Source: Rhodospirillales bacterium
GTDB lineage: Bacteria; Pseudomonadota; Alphaproteobacteria; Micavibrionales; Micavibrionaceae
Direction of reading: 5' to 3'
DNA: 64,000 bases
Assembly: GCA_020638365.1 (NCBI GenBank)
Contig: JACKIQ010000002.1
Span: 431,120-495,119 of the forward strand
A program made the position numbers and the translations under genes. Within the stretch, counting starts at the first letter, position 1. Every line of letters starts with the position of its first letter. Below the pieces are notes generated by a model, which was not told where the DNA came from, did not search any database, and worked only from the letters and a program-made list of their open reading frames with translations. Shown piece by piece: positions 8,587 to 17,365 of the stretch.

Positions 8587-9279
8587 TTATCCCGCCTGCG
8601 CGTATTTCGTGTCTATGGATATGGGGTCCATCTTTGACATGGGGATCGCGGCCTCCATCACGATTTTTGCCGCAAGGCCGGGGCTGAATGTGTCTTTGAC
8701 CTCATAGATGAGTTTCTGCGCGATCATCGCGTAGGTCCAGCCCCAGAATAGCGGCTCGATTTTATGTTTTATCTGGATGTCGTTGGTTACGCCCCAATGC
8801 CGCAACCCTGTGACCGGAAGTTCCCGCGGCATATGCTCGGGCGGCAGGCGCGGCTCGTAGAATTCCTTGTGACCGATTTTCGAAGCGTAATAGCCTGCGA
8901 TTTCCTCGCGGTCGGGTAAGTCCTCCACACCCAGATCAAGCGCCGGGCCAGCAACCAGAGAATAAACAGAAATGCGGTCTTCCTCGGTGGAGAGGAGCGG
9001 TTCGTTCAAATGGTCGCCGTAAAAAAATGTTTCCTTGTCCTCGGTGTAAATTCTTGTGAAGGCCTGCTGGATGGGCATGATTCCCTTTTTTACCAAGGCT
9101 TCGCGAATGGCGATCTGGCATCCAAAGCCCGCGAGGGCCCCGAGATTGCTGAACAGCGTTTCCAGTTCACGGCTTTTTCCATTCTTTTCCTGCGCGTCCG
9201 CCTGCGCAAATTTCTTGCGGTAGTCAGAGCGGAGATAGTCCAGAATTTCTTCCTGTGCCAGAGCGTGCGCGTTTTTCAT
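8587..9279 (-). CDS. Hypothetical protein, 230 aa
   Basis: Not recognised. It is a soluble protein whose first 45 residues are strongly charged and helical (EEILDYLRSDYRKKFAQADA). One Cys-containing hydrophobic stretch (LGALAGFGCQIAIREAL) is too short and too mixed to be a sure membrane segment. The C-terminal third has aromatic-rich LFWGWTYAMIAQKLIYEV. The ATG at 9279 has GGAAG upstream. It ends 3 nt from the stop of the convergent P-loop gene. The upstream spacer of about 195 nt carries a short direct repeat (9397-9438). Confidence 0.6.
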   Translation of the reverse strand: MKNAHALAQEEILDYLRSDYRKKFAQADAQEKNGKSRELETLFSNLGALAGFGCQIAIREALVKKGIMPIQQAFTRIYTEDKETFFYGDHLNEPLLSTEEDRISVYSLVAGPALDLGVEDLPDREEIAGYYASKIGHKEFYEPRLPPEHMPRELPVTGLRHWGVTNDIQIKHKIEPLFWGWTYAMIAQKLIYEVKDTFSPGLAAKIVMEAAIPMSKMDPISIDTKYAQAG

Positions 9280-9396
9280 GAATATAACTTCCAGTACTAG
9301 AAGGCTTTTATGAAAGTGATTTGGTTTGTCTTACACTATTTTTTTAGAATATGGAAACAGTAAAAACCTTAACGTGAAGCGCAAAACCTCGCCCGT

Positions 9397-9438
9397 GCTG
9401 GCCTGGAATTGACCAACCTTTGGCGCTGGCCTAAAATT
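9397..9438. repeat. Short direct repeats like IS21-family terminal repeats
   Basis: GCTGGCCTGGAATT (9397-9410) recurs as GCTGGCCTAAAATT (9425-9438), with 12 of 14 bases the same and 28 bases between starts. It sits in a 196-nt intergenic spacer. The wording (GGCC next to AATT) resembles the multiple terminal repeats of IS21-type elements as remembered, but no transposase is present. It is at most a remnant. Confidence 0.35.
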
Positions 9439-9475
9439 CCCGAAATTGTGTGTGTTGTCTTAAAGGCGTATACAA

Positions 9476-10033
9476 GTGACCAGCACTATAAGGCCTAAGG
9501 AATTCATCGACCCCGACCCGCCCACCTTCTCGTTTGGCTGGCACGCGCTTTCCCTTGTCCTTTCCTATACCTTCGCCCTGTTCGCCGTATCGCTTCTTTC
9601 TTATGCGGTGATGGGCCCGATGGCGTTTTTCGTGTTTTCCGCCGGGCTGACCGCCGGGCTGCCCACCTTGGGCCTGTCCCTGACGGCGCTCTTCTTTTTC
9701 AAGGACAAGGTCGAACTTAACCCCGAACGCTGGTGCGCCGCCGCCCCTTTCGCAGTGGCCCTGCTCTGCCTTCCCCTTGACCTTATTTTTGCGAACGCGC
9801 CCGCCTCCGTAGAATCCGTATGGTACGGGCGCACCTTCATCGCCTTTATCGCCACCGCCCTCAGCGCCAATTTCTACTACCGCATGTTTTCCGACAGCCT
9901 GCGCCGCGCCAACCACGCGAGGCTGAAAGAATTTCTGGAAAACGAGGAAGAAAAAGAAAAGGAACGCGAAGAGGAAGACCGCAAGAGATACATCCAGAAA
10001 CTCCGATCGAAAGCGGCAACCGATTCTCAATAA
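9476..10033 (+). CDS. Polytopic membrane protein with charged C-terminal coiled coil
   Basis: 185 residues from a GTG start with AAAGGCG upstream. Hydrophobic segments lie at about residues 22-45, 48-70, 84-103 and 113-130, so three or four membrane passes are likely. The last 45 residues are a run of Glu, Lys and Arg (EEEKEKEREEEDRKR) that should form a cytoplasmic coiled coil. No family is recognised. The exported beta-barrel-like protein gene follows on the same strand after 55 nt. Confidence 0.65.
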   Translation: MTSTIRPKEFIDPDPPTFSFGWHALSLVLSYTFALFAVSLLSYAVMGPMAFFVFSAGLTAGLPTLGLSLTALFFFKDKVELNPERWCAAAPFAVALLCLPLDLIFANAPASVESVWYGRTFIAFIATALSANFYYRMFSDSLRRANHARLKEFLENEEEKEKEREEEDRKRYIQKLRSKAATDSQ

Positions 10034-10088
10034 ACAAAAACGGTATGCAGAGGAAGAAACGCAAAAATCATCAGGAGTGCTTGCATTT

Positions 10089-10862
10089 ATGCGGACAAGA
10101 AGGCTAAAAGCTAAGGAAAAGAAAAAACTGTTCTTTTTAGCATCAGCGCTATGTTTTGCGTCCTCACATTTTTTCCCCGGTCAGGCTTTTGCCTCGACGA
10201 CCGGCTCCGTGGGCTCGCCGAAAGTAAAAAAGGATGCGAACGAAGTCATGCTGCGTTTCGGCTACAGCGAAGCGGATGAAGAGTCTTCGGACGACGAGCG
10301 TTTTCGCACCCGCCTTCATCTGGACCACGGTTTTACGGATTATTACGCGGCCCGGCTGATTGTGTCCGGTGACAAAAGGAAAAACGACAGCCTCGAACAT
10401 GATGCGCTGACCCTTGAAAACAGATTTTACCTGTTGAAAGCCGACGAATACGGGTTTGATTTCGGCGCACGCGCCAGTTACAGCCTCAAGGACGGCGACA
10501 AAAAACCCGACAAGATATCCGTCGGTTTCTATGAACTTGTTCCCCTTGACGCTTATGAAATTCGCGCCAACCAGATTTTCGACCATGAAATCGGCGAGGA
10601 TTCAGAAGACGGTATCGGCGCCGAACTGCGCTTTCAGGTCACAAGAAAGGTTTCAGATGACCACAAGCTGGGCTTGGAAAGTTTCCACGATTTTGGAAAC
10701 CTGAAAGAGCAGTCCGGCTACAGCGCGCAAGCTCATACGTTCGGCCCCGTTCTTAAAGGCAAGATTTTTGAAAATTATAAATATGAGACAGGCTACCGCG
10801 TGGGAATATCCAAAGACGCGCCAGACCACAGCATAAAGTTTTTTATCAGCAGGGAGTTTTAA
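10089..10862 (+). CDS. Exported protein, probable outer-membrane beta-barrel
   Basis: 257 residues from the ATG at 10089, which has CAGGAG 11 bases upstream; the GTG at 10077 overlaps that site and is rejected. The N-terminus is a signal peptide: RTRRLKAKEKKK, then LFFLASALCFASSHFF, then cleavage near AFA-S. The mature part alternates hydrophobic and polar residues in strand-like pieces (YAARLIVSGD, FDFGARASYSL, YEIRANQIFDHE) and ends with Phe (KFFISREF), as outer-membrane barrels do. Specific function unknown. It is probably inserted by the BAM machinery if the prediction is right. Confidence 0.7.
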   Translation: MRTRRLKAKEKKKLFFLASALCFASSHFFPGQAFASTTGSVGSPKVKKDANEVMLRFGYSEADEESSDDERFRTRLHLDHGFTDYYAARLIVSGDKRKNDSLEHDALTLENRFYLLKADEYGFDFGARASYSLKDGDKKPDKISVGFYELVPLDAYEIRANQIFDHEIGEDSEDGIGAELRFQVTRKVSDDHKLGLESFHDFGNLKEQSGYSAQAHTFGPVLKGKIFENYKYETGYRVGISKDAPDHSIKFFISREF

Positions 10863-11038
10863 AACGCAAACCCCCGTAGACCCGAAAACCGAAAAAAGAT
10901 ACAAAACGCACTGACCCGCGCGCAGAAAGAGCACGATATCGTCATCCTGCATTCTGCCCAATTTGGCAGCCGCACAGGGTTACCCGCGTCCTAAACCCAT
11001 TGACTTCCCGGGCCGTAAAGCCTTAAAAACACCCCGTT

Positions 11039-11605
11039 ATGAGCAAAACAGGCAAACCGGTCATCGGTGTTCTCGCGCTTCAGGGCGCAGTCACCCCCCA
11101 CAAACCGCATATAGAGGCGGCGGGGGGAGAATTCCGCGCGGTCAAAACAGCAGAAGAGATTAACGTCTGCGACGCCTATATCCTGCCCGGCGGAGAAAGC
11201 ACGACGATGCTCAAACTGATCGACACGTTTGGACTCTGGGACACTTTGGCCGAAAACTTCGCGAAAAAGCCTGCCTGGGGAATCTGCGCGGGTGCGATCC
11301 TCATGGCCGAAAAGGTCACCAACCCGGAGCAGAAATCCTTCGCCCTCCTCCCCCTGACAGTGGAGCGCAACGGCTACGGCCGCCAGCTCGAAAGCCACCA
11401 CGGAGAAATCGACGGCTACCCCGTCTCCTTCATCCGCGCCCCGCTCTTCACCAATGTCGGAAAAAACGCGCAAATCCTCGCCGAACACAAGGGTACGCCC
11501 GTCTGGATCAAAAAAGACCGTTACACGGCCAGCGCCTTTCACCCCGAACTGACGCTCGATTTCCCCTCCCCGATGCACCGCGCCTTTATTGAATGTCTGC
11601 TTTGA
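11039..11605 (+). CDS. pdxT: Pyridoxal 5'-phosphate synthase glutaminase subunit PdxT
   Basis: 188 residues with the full PdxT pattern: GVLALQGAV, LPGGESTTM, nucleophile C83 in WGICAGAILMA, RNGYGRQLES, FIRAP, and H168/E170 in SAFHPEL. It releases ammonia from glutamine for the synthase subunit PdxS in the DXP-independent vitamin B6 pathway. No pdxS is in this window, which is unusual because the two are often adjacent, so pdxS would have to lie elsewhere. thrC follows 51 nt downstream on the same strand; threonine synthase itself needs PLP. Confidence 0.92.
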   Translation: MSKTGKPVIGVLALQGAVTPHKPHIEAAGGEFRAVKTAEEINVCDAYILPGGESTTMLKLIDTFGLWDTLAENFAKKPAWGICAGAILMAEKVTNPEQKSFALLPLTVERNGYGRQLESHHGEIDGYPVSFIRAPLFTNVGKNAQILAEHKGTPVWIKKDRYTASAFHPELTLDFPSPMHRAFIECLL

Positions 11606-11621
11606 CCCTCTTACCTGCAGA

Positions 11622-11650
11622 TTGACACCCGCTCCATTCCCTCATAAAAC
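11622..11650 (+). promoter_or_regulatory. Possible sigma70-like promoter for thrC, giving a leaderless mRNA
   Basis: TTGACA (11622-11627) is followed after 17 bases by TAAAAC (11645-11650). The thrC ATG at 11657 lies only 6 bases after the -10 box, so transcription would begin at or next to the start codon. There is only a weak CAGG upstream of the ATG. Confidence 0.4.
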
Positions 11651-11656
11651 AGGCAA

Positions 11657-13075
11657 ATGATTGGATATATCTCGACACGCGGCGGAGTAGCATCCCAGAC
11701 CTTCGAACACGTGCTTTTGGCGGGTCTCGCCCCCGGAGGCGGTCTGTTCGTCCCCGAAAGATGGCCGACAATTGATCTGAAAGCCCTTAAGGGAAAATCC
11801 TACGTGGATAGTGCTGAAATCGTCACCTTCCCCTTTGTCGAGGGTGCAATCTCCCGTGCGGAGTATCGCAAGATACTCGAAGAAACCTACAGCCCTGAAA
11901 ATTTTCGCCACCCCGATGTCACACCCCTGCATCCGATCCCCGGACAGGCCAAAGGCAATATTACGGTTATGGAACTCTTCCACGGGCCGACAATCGCCTT
12001 TAAGGATATCGCACTCCAGCTTCTGGGACGTTTGTTCGAACACGTCCTGACCCGCCGGGGCGAACGCATCACGATCGTCGGCGCCACATCCGGCGACACA
12101 GGCTCCGCCGCTATCGAAGGCTGCAAGGCCTGCGACCACGCGGATATTTTTATATTGCACCCCAAGGGCCGCGTCTCGGACGTTCAGCGCCGCCAGATGA
12201 CAACGGTGGACGCGCCCAACGTCTTCAACATCGCTATCGACGGAACATTTGATGACTGCCAGAATCTCGTAAAATCCATGTTCAACGACCAGTCCTTCCG
12301 CGACGGCCTGAATCTCTCGGCGGTCAACTCGATCAACTGGGCACGGATCATGGCCCAGATTGTCTACTACTTCGTGGCGGCGGTCCGCCTCGGCGCACCG
12401 GAAAAGGAAGTATCTTTTGTTGTCCCGTCCGGCAACTTCGGAAATATGTACGCTGCCTACGCCGCGCAGCAAATGGGCCTGCCCGTAAAGCACCTGTGCG
12501 TATCCACAAACCGCAACGACATTCTCGACCGCTTCCTTGCAACCGGAGAAATGAAAATCGAACAGGCTTATGCGACATTAAGCCCCTCGATGGACATCCA
12601 GATTTCAAGCAACTTCGAACGCTACCTTTTCGACCTGCTCGACCGCGACACGCTTAAACTTGCTGAACTGATGAAGACTTTCAGGGATGAAGGGAACTTC
12701 AAGGTTGAAGACGAACAGATGATCGAGGCCCGGCAACAATTCCGCTCTTCGCGGGCGATGGATTCGGAAACCGAGGATATGATGCAAAAATGCATGGTGT
12801 CCGATGAATACGTCCTAGACCCTCATACGGCGGTCGGTTTGATAGGCGCCCGCATGATCTCCGAAGAGACGTCCGGCCCGGTTGTCCTTCTTGCCACCGC
12901 CCATCCCGCCAAGTTCCCCGATGCGGTTCGCAAGGCGCTGGCCGTAACTCCGACACTGCCCGAACATCTCGCGGGCCTGATGGAAAGGGAGGAAAAAGCA
13001 GAAAATCTGCCCAACAACCTTCAGCAGGTCGAAGATTTCATCCGCGCCCGCTCTCGTGTGACTTCGGGCAACTGA
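11657..13075 (+). CDS. thrC: Threonine synthase
   Basis: Makes threonine from O-phosphohomoserine with PLP. 472 residues of the long proteobacterial/fungal class. The N-terminus has YISTRGG, the PLP lysine is K116 in GPTIAFKDIALQ, and the phosphate-binding loop is GATSGDTGSAA (142-152). SGNFGNMYAAY is present in the second half. It is followed 22 nt later by the M16 protease gene; this thrC-protease order is common in Alphaproteobacteria. The start codon lies very close to a promoter-like pair (11622-11650). Confidence 0.96.
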   Translation: MIGYISTRGGVASQTFEHVLLAGLAPGGGLFVPERWPTIDLKALKGKSYVDSAEIVTFPFVEGAISRAEYRKILEETYSPENFRHPDVTPLHPIPGQAKGNITVMELFHGPTIAFKDIALQLLGRLFEHVLTRRGERITIVGATSGDTGSAAIEGCKACDHADIFILHPKGRVSDVQRRQMTTVDAPNVFNIAIDGTFDDCQNLVKSMFNDQSFRDGLNLSAVNSINWARIMAQIVYYFVAAVRLGAPEKEVSFVVPSGNFGNMYAAYAAQQMGLPVKHLCVSTNRNDILDRFLATGEMKIEQAYATLSPSMDIQISSNFERYLFDLLDRDTLKLAELMKTFRDEGNFKVEDEQMIEARQQFRSSRAMDSETEDMMQKCMVSDEYVLDPHTAVGLIGARMISEETSGPVVLLATAHPAKFPDAVRKALAVTPTLPEHLAGLMEREEKAENLPNNLQQVEDFIRARSRVTSGN

Positions 13076-13097
13076 AAAAAAGTAAAGCGAAACAATC

Positions 13098-14357
13098 ATG
13101 ACCACGATTCAAAGCACCACCCTCCCCAACGGCCTGCGTATCGTCACCGATACGGTCCCCACAATCGAAACCGTATCCGTGGGGATCTGGGTTGGCGTCG
13201 GCACCCGCTTCGAGGACATGCGCTATAACGGCGTCGCTCACATGGTCGAACACATGCTCTTCAAGGGAACAAAGAAGCGCACGGCGCTTGAAATCGCCGA
13301 AGTGATTGAGGATGTAGGCGGCAGCATGAACGCATACACCAGCCGGGAACTCACAAGCTACTACATCCACCTTCTTAAGGAAGACCTCGCCCTTGGCCTC
13401 GACGTGCTTTCCGACATGATCCTGAACTCAACCCTCCCCGACGAGGAAATTGAACGCGAGCGCGAAGTCATCCTTCAGGAAATCGGCATGTGCACCGATA
13501 CGCCGGACGATCTGGTGTTCGATAACTATTATGAAACGGCGTACAAGGGGCAGGCGCTTGGCGCCCCTATTCTCGGAACAAGCGAGATCATCTCGAACAT
13601 GCAGCGCAGCACCCTGACCGGCTATATAAAGCAACACTATGTCCCCGCGCAAATGGTGGTATGCGCCGCCGGTAACCTGAAGCATGAAAACGTCGTCAAG
13701 CTCGCAGAAAAATTTTTCGGTCACATCCCGGCAGGCACGGCAGAAAAAAGCCATTCGGCGAAATACACCGGCGGAGAAAGCCGCCTAGAAAAGGATCTCG
13801 AGCAAAGCCACATCGTGCTGGGCTTTCGCGGCATCCCGCGTATTGAGGACGACCATTACGCGGCCCATACGCTGGCCGTGCTTATGGGAGGCGGCATGTC
13901 CTCTCGCCTCTTTCAGGAAATAAGGGAAAAACGCGGCCTCGTCTACTCGATCTACAGCTACCACTCCGCCTATACCGACGACGGTCAATTCATAATCTAC
14001 GCAGGAACTGGACCGGACAAGCTTCCTGAACTGGTTCCCGTCGTCTGCGATGAAATCAGGAAGCTTGCAGGCTCGGTGGATGGCCCCGAACTCAAACGCG
14101 CAAAGATGCAGCTTCGCGCCGGAATCCTGATGGGTCAGGAATCCATGAGTACCCGCGCCGACACCTGCGCCAAATCTCTTCTCCTGAACGGAAAACTCCG
14201 CAACATCAAGGAAATAATGGAAAAAATAGAAGCCGTAGATACCGAAGCGATCGACCGGGTGGCGCGAAGAATTTTCGGATCAGCGCCGACCCTGGCCGCC
14301 CTCGGCCCGCTCGAACATCTCGAACCTCTGGATAAGATTAAATCACGCCTGTCTTGA
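13098..14357 (+). CDS. M16 zinc peptidase, mitochondrial-processing-peptidase-like
   Basis: 419 residues. The inverted zinc motif HMVEH at H48-x-x-E51-H52 has the expected third ligand E128 (EREVILQE), 76 residues after H52. The C-terminal domain carries GGGMSSRLFQEIREKRGLVY, the standard M16B signature. It is related to the beta subunit of mitochondrial processing peptidase and probably digests peptides in the cytoplasm or periplasm; no signal peptide is seen. It sits directly after thrC and converges on the YqgE gene, with 4 nt between. Confidence 0.94.
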   Translation: MTTIQSTTLPNGLRIVTDTVPTIETVSVGIWVGVGTRFEDMRYNGVAHMVEHMLFKGTKKRTALEIAEVIEDVGGSMNAYTSRELTSYYIHLLKEDLALGLDVLSDMILNSTLPDEEIEREREVILQEIGMCTDTPDDLVFDNYYETAYKGQALGAPILGTSEIISNMQRSTLTGYIKQHYVPAQMVVCAAGNLKHENVVKLAEKFFGHIPAGTAEKSHSAKYTGGESRLEKDLEQSHIVLGFRGIPRIEDDHYAAHTLAVLMGGGMSSRLFQEIREKRGLVYSIYSYHSAYTDDGQFIIYAGTGPDKLPELVPVVCDEIRKLAGSVDGPELKRAKMQLRAGILMGQESMSTRADTCAKSLLLNGKLRNIKEIMEKIEAVDTEAIDRVARRIFGSAPTLAALGPLEHLEPLDKIKSRLS

Positions 14358-14361
14358 GACC

Positions 14362-14967
14362 TTAGGCGTTTCCGGCCGTACCCGAGAGCATCCCCGGATC
14401 GAACCCGAGCTGTCCAACGGCCTTGCCCCACTTGGCATCGTTGTCGGGATCGAAAATAATCGAAGGGTCCGCATCCGCGACCAGCCATGCGTTCTGTTGG
14501 ATCTCCCAGTCAAGCTGCCCGGCGCTCCATCCGGCGTACCCGAGAATAAACAAAAGATTATCCGGTCCCTTGCCGCACACGATATCTTGCACGGCCTCCA
14601 CCGTCCCGGTCACGCCATACTCATGATCTCCGCTGATTACGACCGTTTCCTCGCGATTGAAGTCCGGAGAATGCAGAAGGAACCCGCGCGCCGACTCCAC
14701 CGGACCGCCGTTCATAACCGGCATCCTCAAAGCTTTGAGATCGACGACGATATCCGAACGCAGGTCAAGCTGTTTAACCAACTCGTGAAAGGCGATTCCC
14801 GGAAGCGTATGATTGACCACAAGCCCCATCGCGCCATGCTCGTCGTGCGAACACATGAAAACCACGGCGCGTTCAAAACGCGGATCGCCCATACTCGGCA
14901 TCGCCAGAAGAAGCTTTCCGGTCAGATACCCGGATTTCACTGTTCCCTCATCTCTGGCCTGCCCCAT
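14362..14967 (-). CDS. YqgE/AlgH family (UPF0301) protein
   Basis: About 201 residues from the ATG at 14967, which has AAGGAG seven bases upstream (an upstream in-frame extension lacks this). Family patterns: GYLTGKLLLAMPSMGDPRF, then AVVFMCSHDEHGAMGLVVNH, then a late GYAGWSAGQLDWEI motif. Members are small soluble proteins of uncertain function; AlgH of Pseudomonas was tied to alginate regulation. Convergent with the M16 protease gene. Confidence 0.92.
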   Translation of the reverse strand: MGQARDEGTVKSGYLTGKLLLAMPSMGDPRFERAVVFMCSHDEHGAMGLVVNHTLPGIAFHELVKQLDLRSDIVVDLKALRMPVMNGGPVESARGFLLHSPDFNREETVVISGDHEYGVTGTVEAVQDIVCGKGPDNLLFILGYAGWSAGQLDWEIQQNAWLVADADPSIIFDPDNDAKWGKAVGQLGFDPGMLSGTAGNA

Positions 14968-15051
14968 AACTAACTCCTTGTAATCCGATATAATCCTTGG
15001 CTGTTCTGTCCATGATAGAAACAAAACTCCGCAAAGGGAAAGAAAAATAAT

Positions 15052-16176
15052 TTATCCGCGCAAACCCGAATAAACCTTAAGCGTTTCAGCCACCACGTGC
15101 TTCACGTCAAATTCTCTGAGCGCGAGATCACGCCCAGCCCGTCCCATCGCGGCACGGCGCGCAGGGTCATCCAGCAGCGTGCGTATGGAATCCGCGCACG
15201 CCTTTGCGTCCCGCACGGGAAACAGCAACCCGTTCACCCCGTGCGACACGGCTTCCCGGCACCCGGGATGGTCCGTCGTCACGATTGCCTTGCCCATGGC
15301 CGCCGCTTCAAGCAGCACCTTTGGCACCCCCTCCCGGTAATAAGACGGATATGCCACAAGGCAAACCGTGGAAAACAGCCCGGGCATATCCTTGATCGGT
15401 CCCAGCCATTCGACGGCCCCGTCCGCGCACAATGCCTTCATTTCCGCCTCGGTCATGGCCAGCGGGTTCCCCGCGCTCAGCCCCCCCGCGATCTGGAACC
15501 GCGCCCGCATGCCCTCCGCCTTTAAAATCCGGGCCGCTTCCACGAATACCGCAACCCCCTTGTCCCGTACAAGACGCGTAGGCATCAGAACGACCGGCGG
15601 ATCCGCCTCCCCTGCATGCTCGCGCGGTTTGAACACATGAGTATCGACCCCCGATCCACGGATCAGCGCCGTGCGCTCGCGTCTTACGAACCCGCGCTTG
15701 ACCAGCAAATCCAGATCGTCCGGGTTCTGAAAAATTACCCGAATACTTTTCCCGTTCAGCGCCAGCTTCAAAAAAGGCCCGATCAGCGTCCGCAGGATTT
15801 TCGGCTTAATCCCCTCTGCGGAAAACAGATACCCCAGCCCCGCCACAGTATGCACGACCTGCACGCCCGTCAGCCGCGCCGCCAGCCCGGTCATAAACGC
15901 GTACTTCAGCGTAATCGCATGAACGATACCCGGCCTGTGTTGAGCGATCAAACGGCGCAGAGCGAAAACAGTCTTGAATACGCCGCCCGCGCCCGCCACC
16001 TCCGGCAGGTCAAGCCCGGTAAACCCGTGTTCGCTCAGCTTTTCATCGCCCGCCCCGCCCGGCATGGCGACCAGAACACGGTACCCTGCATCCCGCGCGC
16101 CCGCGGCAAGCGGCAAACGGTGCGACCAGAACCAGTCCGGGTGATTGATGACATAAAGAATGGACTGCTGCGCCAT
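15052..16176 (-). CDS. Glycosyltransferase family 4 protein
   Basis: 374 residues with a GT-B fold. The N-terminal Rossmann domain opens with QSILYVINHPDWFWSHR and contains VHAITLKYAF and VVHTVAGLGYLF. The C-terminal donor domain holds VVLMPTRLVRDKG and the GT4 motif EGVPKVLLEAAAMGKAIVTT from about residue 282, with the usual Glu pair. Most like lipid- or polysaccharide-transferring sugar transferases of the WbpH/PglA kind. It lies 34 nt downstream of the epimerase gene on the same strand and probably forms an operon with it, building a surface glycan. Confidence 0.9.
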   Translation of the reverse strand: MAQQSILYVINHPDWFWSHRLPLAAGARDAGYRVLVAMPGGAGDEKLSEHGFTGLDLPEVAGAGGVFKTVFALRRLIAQHRPGIVHAITLKYAFMTGLAARLTGVQVVHTVAGLGYLFSAEGIKPKILRTLIGPFLKLALNGKSIRVIFQNPDDLDLLVKRGFVRRERTALIRGSGVDTHVFKPREHAGEADPPVVLMPTRLVRDKGVAVFVEAARILKAEGMRARFQIAGGLSAGNPLAMTEAEMKALCADGAVEWLGPIKDMPGLFSTVCLVAYPSYYREGVPKVLLEAAAMGKAIVTTDHPGCREAVSHGVNGLLFPVRDAKACADSIRTLLDDPARRAAMGRAGRDLALREFDVKHVVAETLKVYSGLRG

Positions 16177-16210
16177 AACTAAAAACGGGGTACCTTATTG
16201 AAAAACCCGC

Positions 16211-17236
16211 TCACGCGGCCTTCCGCCCCGGCCCTTCTTCGTCCCGCCCTCTTCCCGGAGAAGAACGCTGCGCGCCCCCCGGCGTATCGGAAAAATCGCT
16301 CGCGATCATTTCCTGCAACCCCTGCTTGAGGGTAAACGGCGCCTTGAATCCCGTATGCCGGACCTTGTCGGCGTTCACCACCGTATTCGCGCAGAATTTC
16401 TTCACCCGGATCAGGCTGATCGGAAAAGTCTTCCCCGTAATCTTCGCCAGAACGTCAAGCGCCGCCCCGCCCGCAACCCCGGCAAAATAGGGGATGACAA
16501 TCCCCCCGTCCCGTTGCCCCAGCCCGGCTCGGATATCCGCCACCATCTCCTTCATCGAAAGGTCCGGCTTGTCCGCGTAATTATAAAGGCTCCGCCCCTT
16601 GCCCTCTTCAAGGCACTGCGCGAAAAACGCCGCGACGTTCTCCACATACGCGACCGACTTCCGGTTCTCCCCGTTCCCGATCATCATGAACCGCCCGCGC
16701 GCGATGGAATCCATAAGGGTATAGACATTCCCCCGGTTCCCCGGCCCGAACGTCGCCACCAGGCGAATGGTTACCAGCCTGCGCGCATTGTCCGCCTTCA
16801 CCCATGCGTCGAACACCTTCTCGCTCTCCAGCTTCGAGCGCCCGTAATCGTTGAACGGCGCAGGCGTGCTGTCCTCTTTCGACTCTCCGGCATCCAGCCC
16901 GTACACGGCAACCGAACTGGAAAAAACAATCGTCTTGATCCCGTTCTGCTCGGCGGCGGCCACGACGTTCTCCGCCCCGCCCACATTCACGTCGTAATAT
17001 TTCTGGATGGGGGACACGTCGTCCCGGTGCTCCGCGGCAAGGTGATAGATAACGTCAAACCCCTTAAGCGCCGCGATCATCGCCTCCTTATCGGTCACGT
17101 CGACGACCGCGCCCTCCTCGGGAAACACGGTAGAGCGCACAACGTCCAGCCACGCGCACTCATGCCCCTGAGCCTTCAGCCGCCGAATAAGCGCCGTGCC
17201 GATAAACCCCGCCCCGCCTGTAATCGCGATTTTCAT
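16211..17236 (-). CDS. NAD-dependent epimerase/dehydratase (extended SDR)
   Basis: 341 residues. The NAD-binding motif GGAGFIG is at 7-13, SSSVAVYG follows a central strand near 106-113, and the catalytic pair Y131-x3-K135 lies in NDYGRSKLES. It modifies nucleotide sugars; the exact sugar is not evident. The C-terminal 20 residues are Arg/Gly/Pro-rich and probably disordered. It is upstream of and close to the GT4 gene, in line with a glycan assembly role. A 129-nt spacer separates it from the next upstream gene. Confidence 0.88.
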   Translation of the reverse strand: MKIAITGGAGFIGTALIRRLKAQGHECAWLDVVRSTVFPEEGAVVDVTDKEAMIAALKGFDVIYHLAAEHRDDVSPIQKYYDVNVGGAENVVAAAEQNGIKTIVFSSSVAVYGLDAGESKEDSTPAPFNDYGRSKLESEKVFDAWVKADNARRLVTIRLVATFGPGNRGNVYTLMDSIARGRFMMIGNGENRKSVAYVENVAAFFAQCLEEGKGRSLYNYADKPDLSMKEMVADIRAGLGQRDGGIVIPYFAGVAGGAALDVLAKITGKTFPISLIRVKKFCANTVVNADKVRHTGFKAPFTLKQGLQEMIASDFSDTPGGAQRSSPGRGRDEEGPGRKAA

Positions 17237-17365
17237 GGCCCTACACTAGGCCCCGGAACACAAAAAGGCCACATTTATTTCCCACCCGACCACAGTATAC
17301 GTCTTCCTCATACCCGCGGTTATAAGAGTCCATAGACAGGATCGCATTAAATAGTCTGTTATCCA

